From assembly GCA_017518785.1 (NCBI GenBank), contig JAFWUA010000083.1:1-14654 (forward strand): a stretch of DNA of 14,654 nt, in the 5' to 3' direction. Every line of letters begins with the position of its first letter. The first letter of the stretch is position 1. The translations under genes and the position numbers were made by a program. Of the stretch, positions 1 through 5,927 are shown in pieces. The DNA is from Neisseriaceae bacterium. GTDB taxonomy: Bacteria; Pseudomonadota; Gammaproteobacteria; Burkholderiales; Neisseriaceae. Below the pieces are notes generated by a model that was not told where the DNA came from, did no database searches, and saw nothing but the letters and a program-made list of their open reading frames with translations.

Positions 1-103
1 GTTCAGCTGTGATACGTGCCAGTTCCTGTTGGCGTTGTATGCTTTCTTTGCCTAATTGTTTTAGTTGTTGTTGCCAGTCTGATTTTGTCATAACTTTGTA
101 CAT
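1..103 (-). CDS. N-terminal part of an unrecognised protein (runs off the window)
   Basis: Reading leftward from the ATG at 103 there is an uninterrupted frame to the window edge, beginning MYKVMTKSDWQQQLKQLGK and continuing as a polar, Gln/Glu/Lys-rich, probably helical segment. In-frame ATGs also occur at 130 (MQHWFND...) and at 91 (MTKSDW...). None has a convincing Shine-Dalgarno. The 103 start is chosen because a TATAAT on this strand (134-129) would place the transcript start just upstream of it. It is divergent from ribB. About 34 residues are visible, too few to assign a family. The composition looks like real protein rather than a random frame, but this is a modest-confidence call. 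Confidence 0.4.
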   Translation of the reverse strand, partial: MYKVMTKSDWQQQLKQLGKESIQRQQELARITAE

Positions 104-128
104 AAAATTATCATTAAACCAATGTTGC

Positions 129-143
129 ATTATATTCTATAAT
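129..143. promoter_or_regulatory. Candidate back-to-back -10 elements, ribB / leftward gene
   Basis: ATTATA-TTC-TATAAT is a perfect palindrome around a 3-nt centre. It gives a TATAAT hexamer on the plus strand (138-143, toward ribB) and another on the minus strand (134-129, toward the leftward gene). No good -35 hexamer is visible 16-18 nt upstream of either, so promoter function is inferred from the consensus -10 boxes and the divergent gene arrangement. Confidence 0.4.
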
Positions 144-189
144 GGACAGTTAAATTTTGCTTAAAACATCAATTGAGGAAAAATTTAAA

Positions 190-1287
190 ATGAATATTGC
201 GACTGTTCCAGAAATTATCGCAGATATTAAAGCTGGGAAAATGGTGATTTTCACCGATGATGAAAATCGCGAAAACGAAGGTGATTTGTGTATGGCAGCA
301 CAGTTTGTAACACCACAAGCGATTAATTTTATGATTAAGTATGCTCGTGGTTTGGTGTGTTTGCCTATGGCTGATGAATTGGTTGATCGTTTAGAATTGC
401 CGTTAATGACAATGAATAATGGTGCTCAATATGGTACTAATTTTACGGTTTCAATTGAAGCACGTTGTGGAATTACTACCGGAATTTCAGCCGCAGACCG
501 TGCTCATACCATTAAAGTTGCAGTTTCACCAGATGCAACAGCACAAGATATAGTGCAACCAGGACATATATTCCCATTGCGTGCTAAAAAAGGAGGTGTG
601 TTATTACGTGCAGGACACACCGAAGCAGGAGTTGATTTATCCACAATGGCAGGTTTAATTCCGGCAGCGGTGATTTGTGAAATTATCAATGATGATGGCA
701 CTATGGCACGCATGCCACAACTGCAAGATTTTGCCAAACAACACAATCTAAAAATTGGTACTATTTCCGATTTAATCGAATACCGCAGTCGCACTGAAAG
801 TTTGATTGAAGATATGGGTTCTCATGTTATACACAATGAATGGGGAGAATTTGTCCAACATATTTTTGTGGATAAACTTACAGGAGAAACCCATTTGGCT
901 TTGGTAAAAGGAGAGCCTGATTATGAAAAAGAAGTTTTAGTGCGGGTGCATGAGCCTTTGAGTGTAATGGATTTTATAGCACCAACTTCATCGCATACAT
1001 GGGCTTTACCCAAAGTATTGCAACGTTTATCAGAATCGGAATGTGGAGTCGCAATTTTATTACATCGTACCGAAAGCGGTACTCAATTGCTAAATCGTTC
1101 TTTACCGCAAAAAAATAGTGCAACGAGTAAATGGGATAGCAAAACATACGGTATTGGTGCACAAATGTTAGCACATTTAAAAGTGAGAAAAATGCGTTTA
1201 TTAGCCAAGCCATCAGCATTGCATAGTTTGAACGGGTTTGGTTTGGAAGTAGTGGGATTTGAAGTTCCGGAGGAAAATGATGTTTAA
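190..1287 (+). CDS. ribB: 3,4-dihydroxy-2-butanone-4-phosphate synthase with degenerate GTP cyclohydrolase II-like domain (RibBX type)
   Basis: This protein makes 3,4-dihydroxy-2-butanone 4-phosphate from ribulose 5-phosphate, the four-carbon precursor of riboflavin, in the cytoplasm. Residues 1-200 are a complete RibB domain. The acidic metal-binding loop FTDDENRENEGDL is at 21-33 and the RAGHTEAGVDL motif at 140-150. Residues about 207-365 resemble RibA (GTP cyclohydrolase II), but the zinc-binding cysteine cluster expected after the VRVH segment (251-254) is absent, and Cys285 is the only cysteine in this half. It therefore fits the RibBX variant, known in Proteobacteria, whose C-terminal domain is not a cyclohydrolase. 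The ATG at 190 is chosen over an in-frame TTG at 157 because GAGGAA (175-180) sits 9 nt ahead of it and MNIATV matches where the family begins. The next gene overlaps it by 8 nt, so the two are probably co-translated. Confidence 0.93.
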   Translation: MNIATVPEIIADIKAGKMVIFTDDENRENEGDLCMAAQFVTPQAINFMIKYARGLVCLPMADELVDRLELPLMTMNNGAQYGTNFTVSIEARCGITTGISAADRAHTIKVAVSPDATAQDIVQPGHIFPLRAKKGGVLLRAGHTEAGVDLSTMAGLIPAAVICEIINDDGTMARMPQLQDFAKQHNLKIGTISDLIEYRSRTESLIEDMGSHVIHNEWGEFVQHIFVDKLTGETHLALVKGEPDYEKEVLVRVHEPLSVMDFIAPTSSHTWALPKVLQRLSESECGVAILLHRTESGTQLLNRSLPQKNSATSKWDSKTYGIGAQMLAHLKVRKMRLLAKPSALHSLNGFGLEVVGFEVPEENDV

Positions 1288-1744
1288 TGTCAATACATCT
1301 GATGTGCGTCAATTTTTTGCACAAGCATGGCAGGCTCGTATGACAACCAATGACCCACTTCAACAAAAAGCCATTCGAATTATTGAGGCTCACCCTGAAT
1401 ATCATCATTATTTGGAAAATATCGAACGTTGGATTGATTACAACTGGTTGCCTGAAAATGGAGAAAGCAATCCGTTTTTGCACATGTCATTGCATTTATC
1501 AATACAAGAACAAGTGGCAATGGATCAACCGTTTGGCATTGCCGAAATCCATCAAAAATTATCAGAAAAAACAGGAGATTGGCATGATGCGGAACATAAA
1601 ATGTTAGATGCATTAGTAGAAATGATTTGGCAAGCTCAACGCTATGGTACAGGTTTTGATGTGAATAATTATGTAACACAGTTACGGCGTTTGATTGATT
1701 TAGGCGAAGAAGATGAAAAACGTCTTAATCCACATGAGATATAA
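1280..1744 (+). CDS. DUF1841 family protein
   Basis: This 154-residue cytoplasmic protein begins MFNVNTSDVRQFFAQAWQA and contains HPEYHHYLEN, a Trp-rich segment (IERWIDYNWLPE), NPFLHMSLHLSIQEQ and a C-terminal helical region. These are hallmarks of DUF1841, a small family of beta- and gammaproteobacteria with no known function. There is no signal peptide or membrane segment, and the conserved His residues could bind a metal, although that is speculation. Two ATGs are adjacent (1277 and 1280). The second is preferred because GGAGG (1269-1273) lies at better spacing. The start lies inside the end of ribB (8-nt overlap), so translational coupling is likely. A DUS core follows its stop codon by 6 nt. 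Confidence 0.85.
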   Translation: MFNVNTSDVRQFFAQAWQARMTTNDPLQQKAIRIIEAHPEYHHYLENIERWIDYNWLPENGESNPFLHMSLHLSIQEQVAMDQPFGIAEIHQKLSEKTGDWHDAEHKMLDALVEMIWQAQRYGTGFDVNNYVTQLRRLIDLGEEDEKRLNPHEI

Positions 1745-1750
1745 ACAACA

Positions 1751-1760
1751 CTGCCGGAAA
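1751..1760 (+). repeat. DUS-like core CTGCCGGAAA, single copy
   Basis: The 10-nt core of the window-wide repeat lies just after the DUF1841 stop. The three bases before it are ACA rather than AGT, so it is a degenerate copy. It has no inverted partner and so no hairpin. Confidence 0.7.
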
Positions 1761-1834
1761 AACTATTCAAAATAACCTTTTAATGTGTAATCAATACCGA
1801 TTATTTTAAGATTTAGTTTTAACAAAACTTAAAA

Positions 1835-1843
1835 TGTTATAAT
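1835..1843 (+). promoter_or_regulatory. Candidate extended -10 promoter of the comP-like gene
   Basis: TGTTATAAT is an extended -10 (TGn followed by TATAAT, 1838-1843), 47 nt ahead of the pilin start. The upstream sequence is AT-rich (TTTAGTTTTAACA) with no clear -35, which extended -10 promoters can tolerate. The 145-nt gap after DUF1841 also supports a separate promoter for the pilin gene. Confidence 0.5.
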
Positions 1844-1889
1844 CCCACCTAATTTTGGATTTAGCATTTTTCAAGAAGGGATTTATAAA

Positions 1890-2363
1890 ATGTTTCGCTC
1901 TCAACGAGGCTTCACTCTTACCGAGTTAATGATTACTGTTGCGGTTTTGGCTATTTTGGCAGCCATTGCTATTCCTTCTTTTACAAGTTTCACACGTAAA
2001 GCACATTTAAGAACAGCACAAGCGGCTTTGGTTGAAAATGCTTACGAAATGGAACAAAATTATATGCGTTACCATAATTTCTTCAAAGATGGTAAGCCTC
2101 CGACCTCCTCTGGCAGTACAGTGGAGAGACCGAATATTACTAATCAACGTACTGACCATTTTAATATTTCATTTGCGAATGATGGTGCGTGTGAAGGTAG
2201 AGCAGCGGATGGTGATGCTGCTAATCGTTATTGTATGAAAGCGGTTCCAAATGGGAAGACTGGTGAAAAACGTGTATTAATCATCAATGAAAAATTAGAA
2301 ATTATGTTGTGTGAAGATGATACAACTACTTCATGTAGGTATCATGATTCACCGAAAAAATAA
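1890..2363 (+). CDS. comP: ComP-like minor type IV pilin, candidate DNA-uptake-sequence receptor
   Basis: This is a 157-residue type IV pilin-like protein. It has a 7-residue leader MFRSQRG, the prepilin peptidase cleavage site G|FTLTE with Glu at mature position 5, then a hydrophobic N-terminal helix (residues 8-30). A KAHLRTAQAALVENAYEME helix follows, resembling the KAKIN...AALLENAHFMEK region I recall from meningococcal ComP. Four cysteines (101, 115, 141, 149) are present. The last two form a Cys-x7-Cys disulfide region (CEDDTTTSC), like the CKKSASSC of ComP. ComP is the surface pilin that binds DUS during natural transformation. It could instead be another minor pilin (PilE/PilX-like); the helix and Cys pattern favour ComP. 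GAAGGG (1875-1880) is a good ribosome binding site for this ATG. A DUS hairpin lies directly downstream. Confidence 0.62.
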   Translation: MFRSQRGFTLTELMITVAVLAILAAIAIPSFTSFTRKAHLRTAQAALVENAYEMEQNYMRYHNFFKDGKPPTSSGSTVERPNITNQRTDHFNISFANDGACEGRAADGDAANRYCMKAVPNGKTGEKRVLIINEKLEIMLCEDDTTTSCRYHDSPKK

Positions 2364-2382
2364 GATTTGTTAGTTGATAAAT

Positions 2383-2423
2383 AGTCTGCCGGAAAGTTTA
2401 TATAGCTTTCCGGCAGAATTTTT
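2383..2423 (+). terminator. DUS inverted-pair hairpin terminator after the comP-like gene
   Basis: A full AGTCTGCCGGAAA (2383-2395) faces TTTCCGGCAGA (2407-2417). They form a 12-bp stem (2385-2396 with 2406-2417) with a 9-nt AT loop, followed by five T residues (2419-2423). It sits 19 nt after the pilin stop. This is the classic neisserial use of paired uptake sequences as rho-independent terminators. Confidence 0.85.
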
Positions 2424-2435
2424 ATTTATCTGAAA

Positions 2436-2720
2436 GCTTTGCAAAACCAGTCATTCGTAGAAACTCCTGCAAAACTCGTCATTCTGAATTTCACGAAGTG
2501 AAATGAAGAATCTAACTTATTGTTTATAAAGATTCTTCGCTATGCTCAAAATGACGAGTAATAGAAAAAATCGAGTTTTGCAGGAGTCTCTCGTAAATTT
2601 GTAGCAGGAAAATAAATAATCTTAACTTGTTGTTTTATAAAAGGTTCTTCGCTTACGTTCAGAATGAAGAACTATAACAATATGGTTTTGCAAAGGTTGC
2701 TATCTATGAGTTTCTGTAAA
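2436..2720. repeat. Cluster of degenerate small repeat elements (inverted and direct copies)
   Basis: This non-coding stretch carries several copies of a mosaic element of the form YYTGCAAAAC...GTCATTCTGA...GAAGAATC. A perfect 16-nt inverted repeat, ACTCCTGCAAAACTCG (2463-2478) against CGAGTTTTGCAGGAGT (2572-2587), encloses an inner inverted pair (GAAGAATCT 2505-2513 against AGATTCTTC 2530-2538). Its right half (2511-2557) recurs as a diverged direct repeat at about 2630-2672, again ending in GGTTTTGCAAAGG (about 2684-2696). A shorter related copy starts the array at about 2438-2455 (CTTTGCAAAACCAGTCATTC). There is no transposase frame. It could be a MITE-like or REP-like family; the CATTCTGA...GAAGAATC words resemble dispersed palindromes known in many bacteria. 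Confidence 0.75.
2463..2587. repeat. 125-bp palindromic element with perfect 16-bp terminal inverted repeats
   Basis: The ends are ACTCCTGCAAAACTCG and its exact reverse complement. The inner part is also partly self-complementary, so a transcript could fold into a long cruciform or hairpin. The size and structure fit a miniature non-autonomous element. No clear target-site duplication is visible: flanks are ...CGTAGAA on the left and CTCTCGT on the right. Confidence 0.7.
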
Positions 2721-2793
2721 ACAGGCATCTGTTGCACATTTCTTTGTTGTGTGTTGATGAAGAGTATGTCTAACTCATTGTTATATCATTATT

Positions 2794-4851
2794 TTATGTG
2801 CTACTGCGTTTTGAATTGCACTCACATATACCAGTTTTGCATGAGTTTCTTTCAATATATTTATTTATGAAGGAATAAATCGTTGCCATTTCATTGGCAG
2901 TGCTTTGTTTATCTGCATTACCACTATGACCGCCAGCTTGATTCAAATATAGGTAATTGGTGATATTACACAAATTAAGATGATGATGAAGTTTAAGTGC
3001 ATGGGAACAATGAACTCTATCATCGGATAAATCAGTTGTAATAAGTACTGGCGGATATTTTGATGTCGGCTTGATTTGTTGTAGCGGAGAGATTTTACAT
3101 AAAGTATTTTGCATATTTTCATCTTCTGGATTTCCATATTCTTCAATCCATGATGCACCTGCTCCGATTTTATGAAAATGTAAAAGATCTATAATTGGCA
3201 TTTCCGCAATAGCTGCACCGATTTTTTGTGGGGCATAGGCGAGTGTTGCACTAACAATAAGAGCACCATTGCTGCCACCTTGCAAGATTGTATATTGAGG
3301 TGATGTAAAATTATTTTTATGTAAATCATCTAATATTGCGATTAAGTCTTGTACACTACGCATTTTATTTTCACGTTGAGCCGCATGATGCCAGTCTACG
3401 CCCAATTCTCCACCACCACGAATATTTGCCAATACGAATGCACCTCCTTTTTCTAACCAATGCTCACCAATAACTTCTTGATATTGTGGCAATACATTTA
3501 CTCCAAACCCTCCGTAGACATAAATAATCGTAGGAGTAGTCGCAGATTTATTTTTACCACACCAAAAATATGGAATAGAAACTCCATCATCTGCTTGGGC
3601 AAAATATTGTTCTAATACAATATCTTGATGATTAAATGATGGAATACGTTTTCTAATTACACATAATTCGTTTAAGTATGCGTCCCAAGAATAAAGAGTG
3701 GGTGGGGTAATGCTATCTTCGGCAAGAAAGTAAAAAATATCACCACCATGAGGTTGGTCAATTAATTCCAAAGTATATGTAGATAGATTAGGTGTTTCTT
3801 GTTGTTGCCATAATCCTTTGTGGTATTTCCAAGCTTTAAGTCTGCCGGAAACATTATCTAAATAGTGAATTAGCACAAAACGTCTTGAAGTTTCAACGTA
3901 TTCAATGCTTTGTTTGGCATTAGGACGGAATAATTCAAATGCTTCTAATAATTGATGTTTGGCATATTTAACAGCAATTACACTGCCGGAAAAATATTTA
4001 TGTTTAGTTCTTTGCCAATCTTCACGCAAGCGTAATAGCAGAAAACCTGCAAATAATCCGCAAATTTCTGCACCTTGTGGCAATGGTATTTTTTCGATAT
4101 TGTTGTCATTATTAATTTTGAAATATTCTTCGCTAAAAAAACCATGTCGCACAAGGATAATATCCATATTTGCACCTTGTGTATCCAAATAACGCCAAGC
4201 TTCAACTGAAACTTTATCTTGTGATGTACGTAAAATTAAAGTGGCATCTTCAAACATTTCTCCACGCTTCATCAACCAAACTTCGCGTGAATAACCACTT
4301 TGGGTGCATTGATCTTCTTCCCAAGCCGGACATACAAAAATACTATCTTTATCCCTCCAAGAAATAGTGGCTTTACTACATGGAAAATGAAAACCATTTT
4401 CCACCAAGCATTGATTATCCAAATCAAATTCTAAAACATAAGCAGAATCAGCTCCCAATGGAGATAGAGAAAGTAAAACACGTTGAGGATTAGTTTCGCA
4501 ATGAGCAATGCCGGTTAAATACACATTGTCTTGCAATAATTCATCAAAATCTGCTACCGAAAATAAAATTTTCCAATCTGGTATTCCAGCTCGATATAAA
4601 GGGGAAGATGCAACTCGATAAACTCCTTTGGGATAAGTTTCGTCTTGCAAAAAGTGATACATACAGTCGTGATGTTCTTCGCATAGAGGAATGTGTTTAC
4701 TATCGGATAATTGCTTAAAAATACGATTACTTAAACGGTTAAAATCGTTATCGCAACAGAAAGTGGAAATAGTTTTCTGATGAGCATTTTTTGCAAAAGC
4801 AATAGTTTCATCATTTAAATTTTCTAAATTGGCATAACGATAAATATTCAA
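2794..4851 (-). CDS. S9A family serine peptidase (prolyl oligopeptidase-like)
   Basis: This is a 685-residue enzyme of the prolyl oligopeptidase family, probably cytoplasmic since no signal peptide is visible. The first two-thirds should form the beta-propeller. The C-terminal third is the alpha/beta-hydrolase domain, with YVYGGFG before the catalytic region, the NIRGGGELG motif, nucleophile Ser527 in QGGSNGALI, Asp611 in SDDRV and His642 in AGGHSGN. Such enzymes cleave short peptides, often after proline; the exact substrate cannot be told from sequence. A TTG start at 4851 is chosen because TTAGGTG lies 5-11 nt ahead; an in-frame GTG at 4866 has no ribosome binding site. The usual end (FINKYI) is followed by an odd Cys/Ser/Lys-rich tail of about 18 residues that matches the nearby repeat family. 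Two DUS copies lie inside the gene. It converges on comP. Confidence 0.85.
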   Translation of the reverse strand: MNIYRYANLENLNDETIAFAKNAHQKTISTFCCDNDFNRLSNRIFKQLSDSKHIPLCEEHHDCMYHFLQDETYPKGVYRVASSPLYRAGIPDWKILFSVADFDELLQDNVYLTGIAHCETNPQRVLLSLSPLGADSAYVLEFDLDNQCLVENGFHFPCSKATISWRDKDSIFVCPAWEEDQCTQSGYSREVWLMKRGEMFEDATLILRTSQDKVSVEAWRYLDTQGANMDIILVRHGFFSEEYFKINNDNNIEKIPLPQGAEICGLFAGFLLLRLREDWQRTKHKYFSGSVIAVKYAKHQLLEAFELFRPNAKQSIEYVETSRRFVLIHYLDNVSGRLKAWKYHKGLWQQQETPNLSTYTLELIDQPHGGDIFYFLAEDSITPPTLYSWDAYLNELCVIRKRIPSFNHQDIVLEQYFAQADDGVSIPYFWCGKNKSATTPTIIYVYGGFGVNVLPQYQEVIGEHWLEKGGAFVLANIRGGGELGVDWHHAAQRENKMRSVQDLIAILDDLHKNNFTSPQYTILQGGSNGALIVSATLAYAPQKIGAAIAEMPIIDLLHFHKIGAGASWIEEYGNPEDENMQNTLCKISPLQQIKPTSKYPPVLITTDLSDDRVHCSHALKLHHHLNLCNITNYLYLNQAGGHSGNADKQSTANEMATIYSFINKYIERNSCKTGICECNSKRSST
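3839..3851 (+). repeat. Full DUS-like 13-mer inside the S9A peptidase gene
   Basis: An exact AGTCTGCCGGAAA lies within coding sequence. On the coding (minus) strand it is read as part of Val-Ser-Gly-Arg-Leu-Lys in the propeller domain. It is a single copy with no hairpin partner. Confidence 0.85.
3983..3992 (+). repeat. DUS-like core inside the S9A peptidase gene
   Basis: CTGCCGGAAA in the same orientation as the copy 141 nt away. It lacks the preceding AGT (ACA instead). On the coding strand it again reads Phe-Ser-Gly-Ser. Confidence 0.65.
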
Positions 4852-4872
4852 AATAACACCTAACACGAAACA

Positions 4873-4916
4873 ATAGTCTGCCGGAAAAGATTTAAATTAG
4901 CTTTCCGGCAGACTAT
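4873..4916 (-). terminator. DUS inverted-pair hairpin downstream of ypjD
   Basis: Two full 13-mers, AGTCTGCCGGAAA (4875-4887) and TTTCCGGCAGACT (4902-4914), form a perfect 15-bp stem (4873-4887 with 4902-4916) with a 14-nt AT-rich loop. It lies 23 nt past the ypjD stop and just ahead of the S9A peptidase on the same strand. It can therefore end ypjD transcription and separate the two genes. The T-tract after the stem on the minus strand is weak (TGTTTCG), so termination is less certain than for the other DUS hairpins. Confidence 0.7.
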
Positions 4917-4939
4917 AAAGATTAATTTTAATCATAAAT

Positions 4940-5740
4940 TCAATGGGTAAAAGATGAACGACCTAATATTATTTCCAATACAAACTTACTGCCAATATAC
5001 GCCAACATCAAACTGAAAAAGCCAACAATAACCCACCAAGAAGCTTGTTTGCCTCGCCAAGAACGAAATACGCGACCATATAATAAAATCGCATAAATCA
5101 ACCAAGAAGCAATGCCAAATACAGATTTATGCGTTACTTGGAATGGATAACCAAAGAACTGTTGACTAAAAACAGTACCGCTTAATACAGAGATAGTAAG
5201 TAAGATAAAACCTACCCAAATTGTTTGAAACATCAATTTTTCCAAACTTAATAAAGGTGGCAAAAAACGCATCAACGATGACATTTTACGGCGATGCAAA
5301 TCACGTTCTAATAAAATAATCAGCACTGCCAAAAGCGTACTAATTCCAAATAAGCAATACGCAAAAATGGACGCAATAATATGAATCATTGGCAAAGTGC
5401 TAATTGAATATTGATACTCTTGTCCCGGCATAAGCAATGCTAATAACAAAGAAAAAGTTGCTATTGGGTACAACAAAATTTGCAAACCTTTTAATGGATA
5501 AAAGCAACTTCCCAAGCAATACATTACCAACATCAGCCAAGTAATCAAATTCAAAGCATGACCAAATGATAATATCGGAGAGAAAATTACCAAAGAATGT
5601 AGTAATAGTGCTGGTAATAAAATCGATAATTCACGTTTCAAAGGATAATGATCATTGGGGCGATTCTGCCAAAATCCCCAAACGTATGCCCCTAAACCAG
5701 CATAAATAAATAATAATATAAGTAAAATTAATTGTTGCAT
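4940..5740 (-). CDS. ypjD: YpjD-like inner membrane protein of the CcsA/cytochrome c assembly superfamily
   Basis: This is a 266-residue polytopic membrane protein with about eight hydrophobic segments from residue 2 onward. The C-terminal part carries the YpjD signature: THKSVFGIASWLIYAILL, then FRSWRGKQASWW and LAYIGSKFVLE. The family belongs to the CcsA/CcmC heme-handling superfamily but lacks the Trp-rich WWD loop, and its precise role is not settled. The ATG at 5740 (MQQLILLI) is chosen because homologues begin directly with the first membrane helix. A longer frame to 5785 adds 15 polar residues. Its position head-to-head with ffh is the arrangement common in Proteobacteria and supports the assignment. 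Confidence 0.85.
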   Translation of the reverse strand: MQQLILLILLFIYAGLGAYVWGFWQNRPNDHYPLKRELSILLPALLLHSLVIFSPILSFGHALNLITWLMLVMYCLGSCFYPLKGLQILLYPIATFSLLLALLMPGQEYQYSISTLPMIHIIASIFAYCLFGISTLLAVLIILLERDLHRRKMSSLMRFLPPLLSLEKLMFQTIWVGFILLTISVLSGTVFSQQFFGYPFQVTHKSVFGIASWLIYAILLYGRVFRSWRGKQASWWVIVGFFSLMLAYIGSKFVLEIILGRSSFTH

Positions 5741-5927
5741 ATTTGTTTTTCCATTTAGTTTGACTAATAGATGTGTAACAATCAACTCAATGAGCGTGAT
5801 AAAATGTAAATTGTGTTAAAAATAGTTATAGGTGATGATGAACGACTTTCAAAAGAAAGTCAAAACCAACTTACAATTAGCACTACTTAAAAAAATAGAC
5901 ATCACCCGCAAACAAGGAAACGTTTAT
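5741..5927. promoter_or_regulatory. Divergent ypjD/ffh intergenic region
   Basis: This 187-nt stretch must hold promoters for both genes. Candidate elements are TTGACT (5759-5764) and TAAAAT (5800-5805), but no pair has proper spacing, so no promoter is assigned. The frame of ffh stays open leftward to an ATG at 5832, adding 32 polar residues. Ffh proteins do not carry such an extension, so this is read as untranslated leader. AAGGAAA (5914-5920) is the ffh ribosome binding site. Confidence 0.4.

Noticed and set aside
974..1483. 169-codon open frame antisense to ribB and the DUF1841 gene
   Set aside because: It is the mirror of two well-supported genes with clear families on the other strand; its translation resembles no known protein.
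2436..2720. Correia-type neisserial repeat
   Set aside because: The terminal sequences (ACTCCTGCAAAACTCG) do not resemble the TATAGTGGATTAA ends of Correia elements.
2664..2870. 68-codon open frame on the plus strand in the repeat region
   Set aside because: Low-complexity, Cys/Leu/Tyr-rich translation made from repeat copies and the antisense end of the peptidase gene; no ribosome binding site.
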